Notes under the pieces: model-generated
Seen by the model: the letters and a program-made list of their open reading frames with translations, nothing else
What the model was told of the DNA's origin: nothing
Databases searched by the model: none
Shown here: positions 11,103-22,339 of the stretch, one piece after another
How positions within the stretch are numbered: the first letter of the stretch is position 1
Layout: the number at the start of each line of letters is the position of its first letter
Source of the DNA: Hexactinellida sp. DTS-2022
Lineage: Eukaryota > Porifera > Hexactinellida
Assembly (NCBI GenBank): GCA_028753945.1
Contig: JAPNXP010000001.1
Location: 14,994,501-15,058,500 of the forward strand
Length of the DNA: 64,000 bases
Reading direction: 5' to 3'
Program-made: the position numbers and the translations under genes

Positions 11103-11422
11103 AAAATTTAAAATACGCTATACACTAAATGTAAAACAGGGAAATGTCTAATTATTTACCATACAACTCGAAGGATAGAACTCCTATTAGTAACAATAGT
11201 AAATTACTTCTAAATAGTCATTAGAGGTGATGATAGGATATTAATAATAATTCCTAATTGTTTGATTGGGAAGCAATAATGTTATAATAATCCAGCAAAT
11301 CAGATTGAGATAATTGAAGTAGAAAATTAGAAATACATACAGTAGACTATATCCTGTTAAGTGATACGTATTAATTAATTAACACAATGTTCTGATCAAT
11401 ATACGTAAATACACGGTTAATA

Positions 11423-11545
11423 CAGTCAGGTCCTTTTATTATGAACATTCAACGGACCAAAAATTGTGTTCATAATAGAGATACTTCATAATAAGTGAAC
11501 TAAACTTAATACAACCCCTATGTAAGTTGCTAAATTAAAGAAGAA
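11423..11545. mobile_element. Mariner-like MITE, left part only
   Basis: Starts tacagtcaggtccttttatt and matches the first ~120 bp of 10455-10632, then stops. The DNA after it, to the calmodulin gene at 12388, is AT-rich with no other supported feature; a short frame at 12130-12321 has no recognisable content. Confidence 0.55.
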
Positions 11546-12387
11546 AAATTCTTCACAGTATTCCATTTAATATAAGTGATTTGTGTTAAATTACAAATTT
11601 CAGATTCAGTTAAAATCTCGAAGTCCCCTATTATTCGTACTAAAGTTTAATTGACTACAAACTTTCTTATAAGGGTCCTTGGGAGTATACTAATTTATTA
11701 ATCAAAGTTTGTAACATAACACAAACTCATTCTATTGGAAGAATGTAACAATTAAATGTGTATTCATTGAATGAATATATAGAAAACATGTATAATACCT
11801 ACATTTATTTAAAACAACTAAGAGCATACTAAGTATATGTATAGTGTTAGGAAAAAATGAACATTTCTAATAAACCAACTAAAATAAAGGGATAAAAATA
11901 TTCATATATTTTCTAAAGAATCACATAAATTAACATAATTAGTTATTGTATACAGTTCCTAATAATACCCTCAATTAATAGAATAACATGATGTGATTAG
12001 TGGCTAGTTATCCTATTAGGTAATTTAATTAATTAATTAAAGGAAGATATAATTATATTATTAATTGAAACTCCCTAATATCGAAATTCTCAGGATTTCT
12101 AAAGTTATTTCGATATAACGGGTATAATAGTGAATCCTGTTCCCATTATTCCCTTTTGGAAACAGTTCCCCCAAACAATATTCACTAGGGAATCAATATT
12201 ATTATGTAAAGGAAAAAAATTCACTCTCAGCTCTCTGACACAGGAAGAATTTATAAAACCAGAGTTAACTAAAGAACAAATATTTCAGGGAATATCCAAC
12301 AATATATTTGAAAAGAAATGAACATACATTGGGTATAAATACTGAGCATTACTGGACCTATAGACCTATAGAGACACAATGGTAATC

Positions 12388-12849
12388 CTATTTATTTGTC
12401 AGCATGGCCATAAACTCTTCAAAATTTATTTGTCCGTCCCCATCAATATCTGCCTCCTTGATCATCTCGTCTACTTCCTCATCAGTCAACTTCTCTCCCA
12501 GGTTTGTCATTACATGTCTCAACTCGCCCGCACATATAAACCCGTTTCCATCCTTGTCGAATACCTTGAATGCTTCTCGTATGTCCTTCTCGCTGTCTGG
12601 CTCTGTTAGCTTTTTAGCCATCATAGATAGGAACTCTGGGAAGTCTATGGTGCCGTTTCCGTCCAAATCAACCTCATTAATCATGTCCTGCAGCTCTGCT
12701 TCAGTCGGGTTCTGTCCGAGAGAGCGCATTATGGTTCCCAGCTCTCTCGTGGTGATGGAACCATCTCCGTCTTTGTCGAACAACGCAAATGCTTCTTTGA
12801 ACTCCCCAACTTGCTCCTTGCTAAGCCCGTGCGCGTTATTATCTGCCAT
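12388..12849 (-). CDS. CALM: Calmodulin
   Basis: A 153-residue protein from the ATG at 12847-12849, nearly collinear with animal calmodulin. Four canonical EF loops are present: [36 protein letters not shown] and [12 protein letters not shown], all with the acidic residue at position 12. It is the ubiquitous cytosolic calcium sensor that activates kinases, phosphatases and channels. Differences from the usual 149-residue form: the N-terminus is [13 protein letters not shown], four residues longer, and loop 3 has F-C-G where Y-S-A is usual. The coding region has no introns, while most animal calmodulin genes have several, including one right after the start codon. The intronless state could mean a retrocopy, or simply the intron-poor style of this genome; the frame is intact and highly conserved. 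Confidence 0.93.
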   Translation of the reverse strand: MADNNAHGLSKEQVGEFKEAFALFDKDGDGSITTRELGTIMRSLGQNPTEAELQDMINEVDLDGNGTIDFPEFLSMMAKKLTEPDSEKDIREAFKVFDKDGNGFICAGELRHVMTNLGEKLTDEEVDEMIKEADIDGDGQINFEEFMAMLTNK

Positions 12850-14725
12850 TATGATAGCTCTATACTCCACTAGATCCTATTACTATATGTGCACAGAGCG
12901 TATAGCCTACCTGCATTTATATTAATCCAATTGGCATCTGCATAGTGCATAACTAGCAGTCACATGGAATTTGCATAAAACCATCAGTGAATAGTTATAA
13001 AATAGGAAGTACTATACGTTCGTATTAATAAGATTGATATGAATCATATTGTTTCGTGGAGACATATTGTTATAGATAATAGGAAAACTATGAAATCTGT
13101 ATAAAGAGCTTCTCGGTATTTAATGAAGAGTTAATAGAAGAATACATCGAAGGGCTACAGTATCAGACTGTTATCGGGCATCAAAGATTCATAAAGATTC
13201 CGTAGTCTCTAGTACTAAATTCAAAGGTTAACTAAAAGTATCATAATTTATTAATAGAAGATGAAATCATATCATTAGCAAGTAGATCAGTTTTGGTAGA
13301 CATTTGGATCAGATTTGCAAAGCACTACAGGGATGTAGTTGTCAGATTCAAATCGGTCAGTTGTACGGGTAGCATACTTACAGTACTAATTAGTAACGTA
13401 GCAAAATTAGGCAGGTTGTAAGTAACATGTACCATTTAATAGTTAATAATTTTGACGAACGCTGGTTAGTATTTATATTAAAATTAACTGGTGAACCCGC
13501 TATTTCGTACCTTCATAAGTATTCCTTTGTTATGCGAGTAAACACTCAAGTCTAATGCACTTTTGTATTAAATTTGTGTTCAATACATAGATTTATTGTT
13601 ATAATCAGGCTCCTTACTTTTAGTCCTATCGATAACATGAATGGAAACAGTATCCTGAACCTGTTAATCTGGTTAAACGGCTTGGGTAAATACTAGTTAT
13701 AAATATTAATTGAGTTTAGCAACTTAATTGTACATGGATCATTATTAGCTAAATAATATACGTACTCCGGTGCATAATAAGCAAGTAGTATGGAACTTGA
13801 TATCATCATGTTAGCAGTAAATATAATAGCACAACTCATAGGTAGGTAATGTGGGCAGTAATAATATCAACTCATAGACAAAAACTACAATATAATTTAC
13901 AATGATCATTGCATTATTGAATATAATCCACGCGAATAAACTTCAGCAGTCAATCTATGAATGGGATAGAACCATAAGGATTGTTCATGCAATACTTAAA
14001 TACATAGAATAACATAATACGGGAGATTATATTCCAGAATATTTCCTGTATACTATTCATGCTATTATTCAGTAATTTACGTGACATGAGCCATACATAT
14101 TATATACTGTTATTTAATGATGAGTATCCCATTAGAGTGCAATTATTAATTATTAGATTAATTTAAGACTAATATACATCATGATGGGCCGACTTATGAA
14201 TTAGAATGCCTTATTATGGATATGCATTAAATTGTACGTGCTGATTGTGATTCTTTCAAACATGAAAAATAATTAAGTTATTCAAATAATTCAGTTGCAC
14301 TACACATTATCACGAGACAGTGAGTTCATAACTAGTGATCACATTGTCAAGCATTAAGTAGCCATAAGAATTACATTTTTAGGCATTGTCGTTGTGAGAA
14401 GTTAAAATTCAGTAAATTCCCCAAGGAATACTCACAAGAATTGTTTCCATTCCAATTTTCCAACAACAAAGTGGTAGTCTTTGAATAACAACACAACCAA
14501 TACACTTAAGAGCTATTTTGCTTTTAGTAAATTGTTATCCTGTACAATATTTTGTATAGGATTTACTCACCCTTATAAATCAGTTAATTAACTTATACTG
14601 ATAGTTAATGTAATAACAAGATGAGATCATGGAATACGAATCCGTTAAATTAAACATATTAAAACAAGGAAATCAGGTTAATAGTATAACCAAATACGAA
14701 CTTGACAAACTATTGGTTACTCGGG
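12850..14725. other. Intergenic, 1.9 kb, no gene seen
   Basis: AT-rich DNA between calmodulin (minus) and the phospholipase gene (plus), so it is the shared upstream region of two divergent genes. A faint mariner-like remnant (aggctcctta ... gcataataagcaag) lies at ~13607-13790. Nothing else is supported. Confidence 0.5.
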
Positions 14726-16039
14726 ATGAGAACAATAAGTATATATGTATTTATTTGTATATATTTCTCCGATCAAATACAAACAACAACAAATGCTAGT
14801 AAGATCCTAAACACACAAATATCGTCTCTTATCGCAGTAGATGTCCCATTGAACTCACAAGAGCTCAATCTCACCTGTGACGCAAATAAGAAGCTCACCA
14901 CAACAATGTACAGACTCAATTTCACTTGCAATATCTATCTAGGTGGGAAACCAGCTAGCAGCGTTCATGAACTGACACCAGCTGACATATCAGTAGTGGC
15001 GGCATTAGGAGATTCCCAGTCTGTTGGCTTGTTCGCTAAGAATTCCAAACTAGACATTTGTCTGGTGTACTCACTCCCGGAATACAGGGGAGTATCATGG
15101 AGCATAGGAGGAGACCTTGGCTTAGATTCTGTATTGACTCTCCCTAACATTCTAAAGCTGTACAACCCTAAGTTAAAGGGGTACTCCACAGGAATAGGGA
15201 CACACCTGGACACGAACTCACATCTCAACATGGCGGTGAGTGGTGCTGTGACCAATGAGTTACCATTCCAAGCGTCACGACTGGTTGACAAGATGAGGGG
15301 AGATGGTGACATTGATATTGATAATGAATGGAAGCTGGTAACTATATTTATCGGTGGAAATGATCTGTGCAGAGGTTGCGTAGAAATAGAAAAGTTCTCA
15401 GCTCTGAGATTCTACCAACATCTCAGAACAACTCTAGACATACTATCCTTACTACCACGTACTTTTGTTAACATAGCACTGGTACCTGACGTGTATGAAC
15501 TAACCACTCTGAATACGGAATATTGTAAGGTGATGCAGGCACTGCTTAAAGTAATTGGAAAATGTCCGTGTATGTATAATACCAGCACACACGGGCTAAG
15601 GAACGAGTATACAGAGATGATACAAGATTTGGAGAAGGAATTTCAAGAGATAGAAAGGGATGATTTCACTGTAGTTATACAACCATTCTTTAAAGAAATA
15701 AAACTGAAAGAACTAGATGACTTGCCAAGTTACTTCTCAGGGGATTGCTTTCATTTCTCACAAAAGACACACGCATTGAATGCCCTCCTGCTATGGAACA
15801 ATATGTTGCAGCCAGTAGGGGAGAAGTATAACTACCTCGACAGCAATACTGGGATTATTTGTCCAAGCGAGGGACAGTATTTCTACACTTTCAAAAATAG
15901 CCAAACAAAAGACACATCACGAGTGTCTAGAATTACCGTTGCTATTATAGTTATTGTATTAATAGTCAGTGCAGGCTCGGTAAGTCTGTTTGTATTATTA
16001 TTTCGGGGAAAGAGAGTTAAATATGATAGTTTGAACTGA
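14726..16039 (+). CDS. Phospholipase B1-like GDSL lipase, membrane-anchored
   Basis: A 437-residue protein from the ATG at 14726 (MRTISIYVFICIYF, a signal peptide); an in-frame TTG slightly upstream is unlikely as a start. It carries the SGNH/GDSL blocks in order: block I GDSQS with nucleophile Ser97; block II NMAVSGAV; block III GGND with Asn212; and block V DCFHFS with Asp340 and His343. A single transmembrane helix at ~403-426 is followed by a short basic cytosolic tail. This layout matches animal phospholipase B1, an ectoenzyme that releases fatty acids from phospholipids and lysophospholipids, but with one catalytic unit rather than the four tandem repeats of mammalian PLB1. Single exon, all catalytic residues present, so likely active. 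Confidence 0.88.
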   Translation: MRTISIYVFICIYFSDQIQTTTNASKILNTQISSLIAVDVPLNSQELNLTCDANKKLTTTMYRLNFTCNIYLGGKPASSVHELTPADISVVAALGDSQSVGLFAKNSKLDICLVYSLPEYRGVSWSIGGDLGLDSVLTLPNILKLYNPKLKGYSTGIGTHLDTNSHLNMAVSGAVTNELPFQASRLVDKMRGDGDIDIDNEWKLVTIFIGGNDLCRGCVEIEKFSALRFYQHLRTTLDILSLLPRTFVNIALVPDVYELTTLNTEYCKVMQALLKVIGKCPCMYNTSTHGLRNEYTEMIQDLEKEFQEIERDDFTVVIQPFFKEIKLKELDDLPSYFSGDCFHFSQKTHALNALLLWNNMLQPVGEKYNYLDSNTGIICPSEGQYFYTFKNSQTKDTSRVSRITVAIIVIVLIVSAGSVSLFVLLFRGKRVKYDSLN

Positions 16040-16339
16040 ATATGAGTTGTTGAGTTAAAAATCTATACTATTCAAAAAACACAAAGTTGTAAATATATGT
16101 ACGTATATATATTATATATATATGTGTGTGTGTGAATGCATTCGAAAACACTGCAGATATTTGAATGGGCATGTAATAATACGGTACGTATATACATTTA
16201 TGATCACAACATAGGTTGGGTTGATTAAGAGTAGTATACTATAAAGTCATGAACATGTGATAGTAGAAGTATAGATTAATATACTAGTGATATACTACAA
16301 AAAACGATGTGTAAACCAAATCGATTCTGAAGAACTTTC
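16040..16339. other. Gap after the phospholipase gene
   Basis: AT-rich, with a short (TA)n/(TG)n stretch at ~16100-16135. No gene seen. Confidence 0.5.
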
Positions 16340-17312
16340 AACATGCGACAATTATGTTACTATTAGCACTAATAACAGCGCCGATAGCTACCATGCCAAA
16401 CTTAAAGCAATCATTAAGACAGATCATCCAAAAATTTGGACTTTTTGTGTCTATACTAAATGAAATAATCGAAGACACTAACAATGAATTGGGGAGGTTA
16501 CAGTTGTTAAATTTATCACCAGGCCAAGGAAGCGAATAAATATCTTAAAGAAGAGAGGCACAAATTATACAAGGAAAAGCTATAGAGGTCCGTATACATA
16601 TTACTAGGGCTGAAACGAATATTCGAAATGTAATGAACGAACATTTTTCTAAACGAACGAATATTCGAATATTCGTTCGTTTGGATGACTAAGCATTAAA
16701 TCGATTTCTAGAGACAAAATACATTGGAAAATAGGTTTTTGATAATATTATAATGGTATAATAATAGTTACAAAGTGTATTATACACAGGTTCACTAATT
16801 ATCAGCTAGTTTAAGTGGGAATTTATATTTACGATATCTCTAAGCTATACAAAAGTCTTGTTGTTGTTCGAAATTAGTCAACGAATATCCGCTTCAATCT
16901 AATATTCGTCCAAACGAATATTCGTTTCGTAACGAATATTCGTTTGCAAACGAACGAATATTCGTTCAATCATTTAGAACGAATATTCGAATATTCGGTA
17001 TATTCGTTTCAGCCCTACATATTACATACCTTTGCAATATCTACATTTAATGGCCCACACTGTTGGTAGTTTTCCTAATGTTAAACTCGATATCTCGATA
17101 CCTGAATCCGAAACCTCAGAAGATGAAAGTGTATCTACTGACGATGTACCCCTCATGAAAATATATGCATTGCGTGTCTGCTGTGTAAGCGTACAATAGC
17201 ATGGATATTCATGCCCTGCGCAAGCCAATTGTTGCTCTAGGCGCAGTGAGACGACCGAAGAGTTATAAGAACCATATCCTGATTGCCGAGCACCCATTCA
17301 GAACAGAATCGA
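16340..17312 (+). pseudogene. Broken small RING-finger gene, split by a hAT MITE
   Basis: The first part (16354-16539) encodes a helical segment including FVSILNEII, and a second frame continues with a charged coiled coil (KEANKYLKEERHKLYKEK). After the MITE at 16605-17017 the frame resumes with an acidic linker (SESETSEDESVST-like) and a RING-like tail seen in two frames: CLLCKRTIAWIFMPC, then CRAPIQNRI near 17275-17300. Several frame changes and stops separate the parts, so it is dead as it stands. The SILNEII segment and RING are shared with the remnant at 20703-21192, so both descend from one small coiled-coil/RING gene, a probable E3 ligase. The assignment rests on motif recognition only. 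Confidence 0.55.
16605..17017. mobile_element. hAT-type MITE, TIR TAGGGCTGAAACGAAT (413 bp)
   Basis: The perfect inverted ends TAGGGCTGAAACGAAT / ATTCGTTTCAGCCCTA are flanked by a perfect 8-bp duplication catattac (16597-16604 and 17018-17025). The interior is full of cgaatattcg palindromes. It interrupts the RING pseudogene. The perfect duplication suggests a fairly recent insertion. Confidence 0.9.
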
Positions 17313-17390
17313 ATTTTTATTTAATTTCTTCCTTTATTCTTCCTTCACTTATATCCTTCCTTCATTATTAGATACATTCATTTATAAGAT

Positions 17391-18047
17391 ACTAGCCGAA
17401 AAGCCGCCCTTCGGGCGGCATTTTTCTGCTAGTTTACTACGCTTTTCTACGCTTTGTCTTTGGTGGTAAGTTTCATTTTCACGTTTTATTCGCTTTCTCG
17501 TTGTATTAGGCGTTTGTTTACAATCATTACCAACAGGCGAACGTTTTTTAAGTGCCATACGTAATAGTTGAATAACAGGTTTGGATTTAGTATGTCAATT
17601 ATGCCTGAAGTTGGCAAAAATATGTATTAAATTGTCCAACAACATAAATGTAAGGTTGAATTTTATTGGTCTAAATGTATATTCAATTGTTGTTTATATT
17701 ATGGGAAATAATATAGGAAAACAACCGATATACAAACGGAACACAAATAATTGATTAGATGAATTAATTTACCTCGACCAATTAAATTACAGTCTCAATT
17801 AAGCATTTTATACTGCACACTTAACAATTGATGGAGACATAAAAATCCTTTTATACTAATTGAATGCTAGATGCTAATCCATACTGGGACAACCCTCGAA
17901 TTTAATTGGTTAAAGGTTTTGTCACCTTGGGGTTGGAAGATGTTAATATTTTTCTTAAAAATTCCTTATCTGGAGTGGTCAGGTAATTCCTAGATAATAT
18001 GCAAAATTTGGTACAGATCGGTTCAGGCACCTCAGAGGAGATGTGAG

Positions 18048-18079
<32 letters not shown>

Positions 18080-18100
18080 TTGTCTTTTATATATATAGAT
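17391..18100 (+). repeat. SclA element, copy 2 (uninterrupted)
   Basis: Head actagccgaaaagccgccc and tail (gaca)n plus tatatatatagat match the 10.2-kb and 48.8-kb copies. This copy lacks the mariner-like and foldback insertions, so it gives the original ~710-bp length. Confidence 0.75.
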
Positions 18101-18682
18101 TATGCGTAGATAAGAAAATCCCAAAATTAATACAAAAATTCTTGTTTGCAATGATCCATCGACAATCATAATTACGAATCGGTCTATTGACAACATTAAA
18201 ATTCGACCCAATGCAGAAGCCCCGATTCCCGTAATAAAATCAACATTTGGTAACGCTCAAGGAGCAAAGATTAGAAATGTGGCAGACTGTCCATTATATT
18301 AAAAAATGGCAAAGAAGTGACGTAGTTTTTCGTTAGATAACGTTTGAATGCCCCATATAGTTGTCACCAGTAAAGAATGGCAATATGGTACTGTGCGAGC
18401 ATATTTTGAGTTCACTAACTCCTAAATTTCCCATATTGCACTACTTCTATGTAAATATCTCTGAATTTTCGCCGCCCTCGTTCAAATTTACGCGCATGAA
18501 TGAAATCCTGTCCGTCACTAGAGGTCCCAACTTCGCACGTTTTTCCAAGCTTCTTTTTAAAGTATATTATTTTCAAATTATATGCCGGTTGGTATTTAAT
18601 TAAAGTGCGGCAGAGAAGCATGTAAATATAAACTCAAAACTAAGTATTCATTGAAAGAACACAAAAAACACAAACAAACAAA
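18101..18682. other. Gap with an unassigned short open stretch
   Basis: Positions ~18122-18301 stay open on the plus strand and end in TAA (…NAQGAKIRNVADCPLY), but have no plausible start and no recognised domain. After it comes a piece of the dispersed gtttgaa/tgtcac repeat. No gene is called. Confidence 0.4.
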
Positions 18683-20044
18683 TTAGAAACTCTGAATACA
18701 AAAGTTAATATTCTCAGATACAATAAATATAGTGCCGGAATAAGAGACACTAATTCCAAAAGGATGGTTTAACTCTCCTCTTGCATGTCCTTTCCTTCCC
18801 ACTGTGTGTAACGGTTGGTCATTTCTCGCTATGATCTTAATAAAATGGCTACCCGAGTCGCTCATTATGAGATTACCACCTGCGTCGATACAGAAGAAGA
18901 AGGGCTTATACACCAAGCAGTCTGGTCCTACTCCCTGAGAAACACAGGAGCTGAGGAGGTGTCCATTCCCAGAAAAGAAGTGGACACATTTGGGACTCCA
19001 GTCCAGTACTGCTAGCAGACAGTCTGGGGTAAATTTAATGTCTCTAGGGTACTTTAACTTTCCGATACCTAGGTTGGATAGGAACTGTAGTTCTTTCGAG
19101 AACACGCATACTCTGTGACTGGCTGTATCTGCTACGAACACTGTTCCCGAATAGTCGATACAGAGTCCAGTCGGTTGAATAAGCTGTCCGTCTGTTTGTT
19201 CCTCAATCCCCGTCCTATTAACGAACTGGAAACTCCTCTTACGGAACTGGAACAGAGCGTGTAATGCGGAGTCTGTTACGAATATATGCTCGTCAGTTAA
19301 TGCTATACCGTATGGCTCCTTTAACCTATCTTGTCCAAATCTTTTAATAAAATCTCCTTCGAATGAGACTATTTGGACTCTCCTGTTCAACCAGTCCGCT
19401 ATATAGATATGCTTGTTAGCCTCATCGATATCTATACCTCGGGCTCTAAGCTCTTTGGTACCGCAACCTAACTTCCCAGCTGACAGGGCCGGCTCACTTT
19501 TATGCGTATAGTCCGGGGCCTCACTCACTACGATGCTCCCGAACTCTGCGATTAGGGACTGTAGCTGGTGGAGAGTCTGGCATTGGAAATGGGTACACGC
19601 AGAGGCGTAGCTACGTCTGCATGAAGGTGCGGCACTGGTAGATTATGGTTGCGGCATTTCCGCACTATAGTATTATACTAATGGGCATTTTTGTGGGCAC
19701 AACTTTTAGGGTGCGGCCTGTGCCCCAAGTGCCGCACCCTGGCTACGCCTCTGGGTACACGGGAGCTTGTTAGGAGTCTCCAGGCGTTTCAGAGCCCGTT
19801 TGAATGGCTGGTTGGCTTCTTGGTGCACTGGAATGTTTATGTTTAGCTTAATCAACCCCTGTATTTTTTGTTGTACCATTTCTATCTCTTGAATGGCAGC
19901 CCTGCGAGTGGTCTCCTTAAGGGCGTAGTCCTCTCGGAGCTGGGACAATTCCAGGAGGAGAGCGTCCCTCCTCGCGATCAGCTGTTCGATCAGGGTATCG
20001 AATGTTTGGTGGATTCGTGACGAGACATAATCAAACTGTTCCAT
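18683..20044 (-). pseudogene. Coiled-coil/NHL-repeat protein gene, interrupted by a MITE
   Basis: The ATG at 20042-20044 (MEQFDYVSSRIHQTF) starts a coiled coil (IEQLIARRDALLLELSQLRE) resembling the TRIM coil, then a linker and six NHL repeats, e.g. IYIADWLNRRVQIVSFEGDF, VFVADTASHRVCVFS and LIMSDSGSHFIKI, i.e. a six-bladed propeller with a complete C-terminus (FCIQSF, stop at 18683). NHL propellers bind RNA or protein; no RING or B-box precedes it, so it is a 'headless' TRIM-NHL. A 154-bp hAT MITE (19600-19753) sits between coil and propeller. With its 8-bp duplication it adds 162 bp, a multiple of three, so frame is kept, but the element brings a stop. Unless spliced out, the gene is split. 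It is the only copy with an intact C-terminus. Confidence 0.8.
19600..19753. mobile_element. hAT-type MITE in NHL gene, TIR CAGAGGCGTAGC (154 bp)
   Basis: Inverted ends CAGAGGCGTAGC / GCTACGCCTCTG and a perfect 8-bp duplication ggtacacg (19592-19599, 19754-19761). The paralogues at 42.3 and 55.7 kb have the uninterrupted sequence (gtgtaccc), which proves the empty site. Confidence 0.93.
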
Positions 20045-20586
20045 TTGATTAGTTGCCAATTTTTGTTGAGATTAGTTTGTTTTGAAATACAATTTAATAA
20101 TTTAACTTTCTTTTATAAGTACTTATATAATTTGAGATTATCAATAAGAACGCAGTATTAGTTCGAAATTTAATGTAGTCGTTAGTTCGAATAGAATTTG
20201 GACATGTAGTCGACTAGTCGTTAGTTCGAAAAAAAAAACAAAGAAAAAATTCCATTTATGACTCATTTTGATGAATTCATTTTAGGTGTTGTTCAAAACA
20301 ATTTTACTTAGCCCAATATAGCTGTGAATTATACTACTTCCTGTAAGTGTCCATCAAAAACTTCACCCGTGACTATTCGTATAAAAAGTGCCTGTATTTT
20401 CCAAAATTTTATATACAAGTATTACTAAGGCCACTGTTAGTAAGAATCTTGTGTTTCAGTTCTACCGCCCGCGTCAGATATCACTTCCGCACGAATATTG
20501 ACACACCTAGGTCATTGAAAATCAAAGGGTGGTAGCAACCCCCAACTGGATCCGCTATTGCTAACTATTTTTGATATTGAAGGGGG

Positions 20587-20697
20587 TTGCCGTGGGTATG
20601 GGAATTTTTATCTATGGGAATTCCCACAGAAATCCTGTGGGAATGGGATCATGGGATGGGAATTGGAATGAAAATTCCCTTCCCACGGCAACTCTGT
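20587..20697. mobile_element. MITE with TIR GGTTGCCGTGGG and GGGAAT repeats
   Basis: Left ggttgccgtgggtatggg, right cccttcccacggcaactctg. The flanking tattgaa appears on both sides. Same family as 47768-48045, whose empty site is visible in a paralogous copy. The interior is made of tgggaattcccac-like palindromic units. Confidence 0.7.
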
Positions 20698-20702
20698 ATT
20701 GA

Positions 20703-21192
20703 ACAGAACGAAGCAGAATGCTATCACAGACAGCTTAAGAGACGAATCAAGCGTAGTCATCGCAGAATTTGGAATTTTCTGTCTATCTTAAATGAAATAA
20801 TAACCTCCATTATCTGAAAATAACAAGACCAGAAAAAAGAAAAATATACTACATGAAAAACGCCGCGCTTTTGTATAGAAAAACTGATATATGCATGTTA
20901 TTTACCTTTACACAATCTCAATAGTATAGGATGTACAATAGGTAACGACAACTACATATGTGGAAAAGCTTGATCCATCTTATCTGATGATTCGGAATCT
21001 TCATACGAGACAGAAATGGAGGTCCGAAATTCTCAGTGTGTGGTCTGTCAACAAAGAAAAGATACCACTTACCTGATTCTGCCATGTAGACATGGGAACT
21101 ATTGTCGAGATTGCAGTGACAAGTTGGAACAACAGGATCAGCTGCCCAACCTGCCGTACACAGATTGGGAGTAGACTCCAAATATTTTTGAG
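20703..21192 (+). pseudogene. Small RING-finger gene remnant
   Basis: An N-terminal stretch (RRIWNFLSILNEII, ~20760-20805) matches the segment in the 16.3-kb remnant. At 21020-21165 a RING finger reads CVVCQQRKDTTYLILPCRHG, then NYCRDC, and in the next frame CPTCRTQI: a C3HC4 pattern whose last two cysteines are displaced by a single-base frame change near 21140. The linker is also broken. Probable dead E3-type gene, related to 16340-17312. Confidence 0.6.
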
Positions 21193-21280
21193 TTAATGCA
21201 TACGTTTCTCTTTCTTATTTATTTGAACCTTTCCTATCATTTTGTAGATTAAATAAAATATTATCCTTCAATTTAAAGAT

Positions 21281-21912
21281 AATTCCAAATTCGATTCGAA
21301 CTAAAGATAACATTTCCAAATTAGATTCGAACTATCGACTACAAGTCCAAAATTCGATTCGAATTTCGAACTAACGACTACACGTCAAAATTCGATTCGA
21401 ACTAACGACTACATTTCCAAATTCGTTTCGAACTAACGACTACATTTCCAAATTAGATTCGAACTATCGACTACATTTCCAAATTCGTTTCGAACTAATG
21501 ACTACACGTCCAAATTCGTTTCGAACTAACGACTACATTTCCAAATTAGATTCGAACTAATGACTACATTTCCAAATTCGTTACGAACTAACGACTACAT
21601 TTCCAAATTAGATTCGAACTATCGACTACATTTCCAAATTCGTTTCGAACTAATGACTACACGTCCAAATTTGTTTCGAACTAACGACTACATTTCCAAA
21701 TTCGTTTCGAACTAACGACTACATTTCCAAATTCGTTTCGAACTAATGACTACACGTCCAAATTTGTTTCGAACTAACGACTACATTTCCAAATTCGTTT
21801 CGAACTAACGACTACATTTCCAAATTCGTTTCGAACTAATGACTACATGTCCAAATTCGTTTCGAACTAACGACTACATTTCCAAATTCGTTTCGAACTA
21901 ACGACTACATGC
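21281..21912. repeat. 31-bp tandem satellite (~20 units)
   Basis: Direct repeats of about 31 bp, consensus part ttcgaactaacgactacat then ttccaaattcg. Variants alternate between tttccaaatt and acgtccaaat, and between tcgtttc and agattc. The copies are close but not identical. Two inverted units lie at ~20165-20235. Confidence 0.9.
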
Positions 21913-21925
21913 AGAATGCGAACTA

Positions 21926-22339
21926 ATGCATCCGTCTCTTAGCAATATACCTCATTGGTTGCTATCTGGAGAGTTAGATAATTTTATTGGTTGTAGTTAT
22001 GTCTATGTTGCACGATTATAATAATTAGACTCTATTGCGGGTGGTTATAACAGTCCTGTTATGTAAACCTTCTTTGGCTTCCTATAACTGTATTATCAAT
22101 CGAGTTTTTGTCATTCTAGTAAAAAAAATCATTTTGATAAAAATATTTCTTCATACAAGTCGGTATATACTTGGATGATGCGAATTCTGAACAAAATGCA
22201 ATAAAACCTAGGCTTATCCGAGTAATATAGCCAAAGTCGAACACTTGTTTTGTTCCGTTGATTAATGTTGATTTTGTAAAATCAACATGTTACAAAATCG
22301 ATATAACATATATATTCATTGGAAATTACAAACAAACAA
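21926..22339. other. Gap, no feature
   Basis: AT-rich DNA between the satellite and the NHL pseudogene. Nothing supported. Confidence 0.5.

Larger units (their letters stand above)
20149..21925. mobile_element. Element with subterminal 31-bp repeat arrays enclosing a RING remnant
   Basis: The left end (acgcagtattagttcg, then inverted units gtagtcgttagttcgaa to ~20235) mirrors the right end (units ttcgaactaacgactac, then gaactaatgcatccgt at 21925). The two ends are therefore inverted repeats built from the same 31-bp unit, two units on the left and about twenty on the right. Between them lie a GGGAAT-type MITE and a RING-finger remnant. No target duplication was found, so the class is unknown. 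Confidence 0.5.

Noticed and set aside
12404-12925. 173-codon frame antisense to calmodulin
   Set aside because: Antisense shadow of a highly conserved gene; no domain of its own.
18122-18301. Open stretch ending ...NAQGAKIRNVADCPLY
   Set aside because: No start codon, no recognised domain, no homologous copy in the window; may be chance.
21281-21912. CRISPR-like array of ~31-bp repeats
   Set aside because: Units are contiguous without unique spacers, in a eukaryotic context; it is a satellite.
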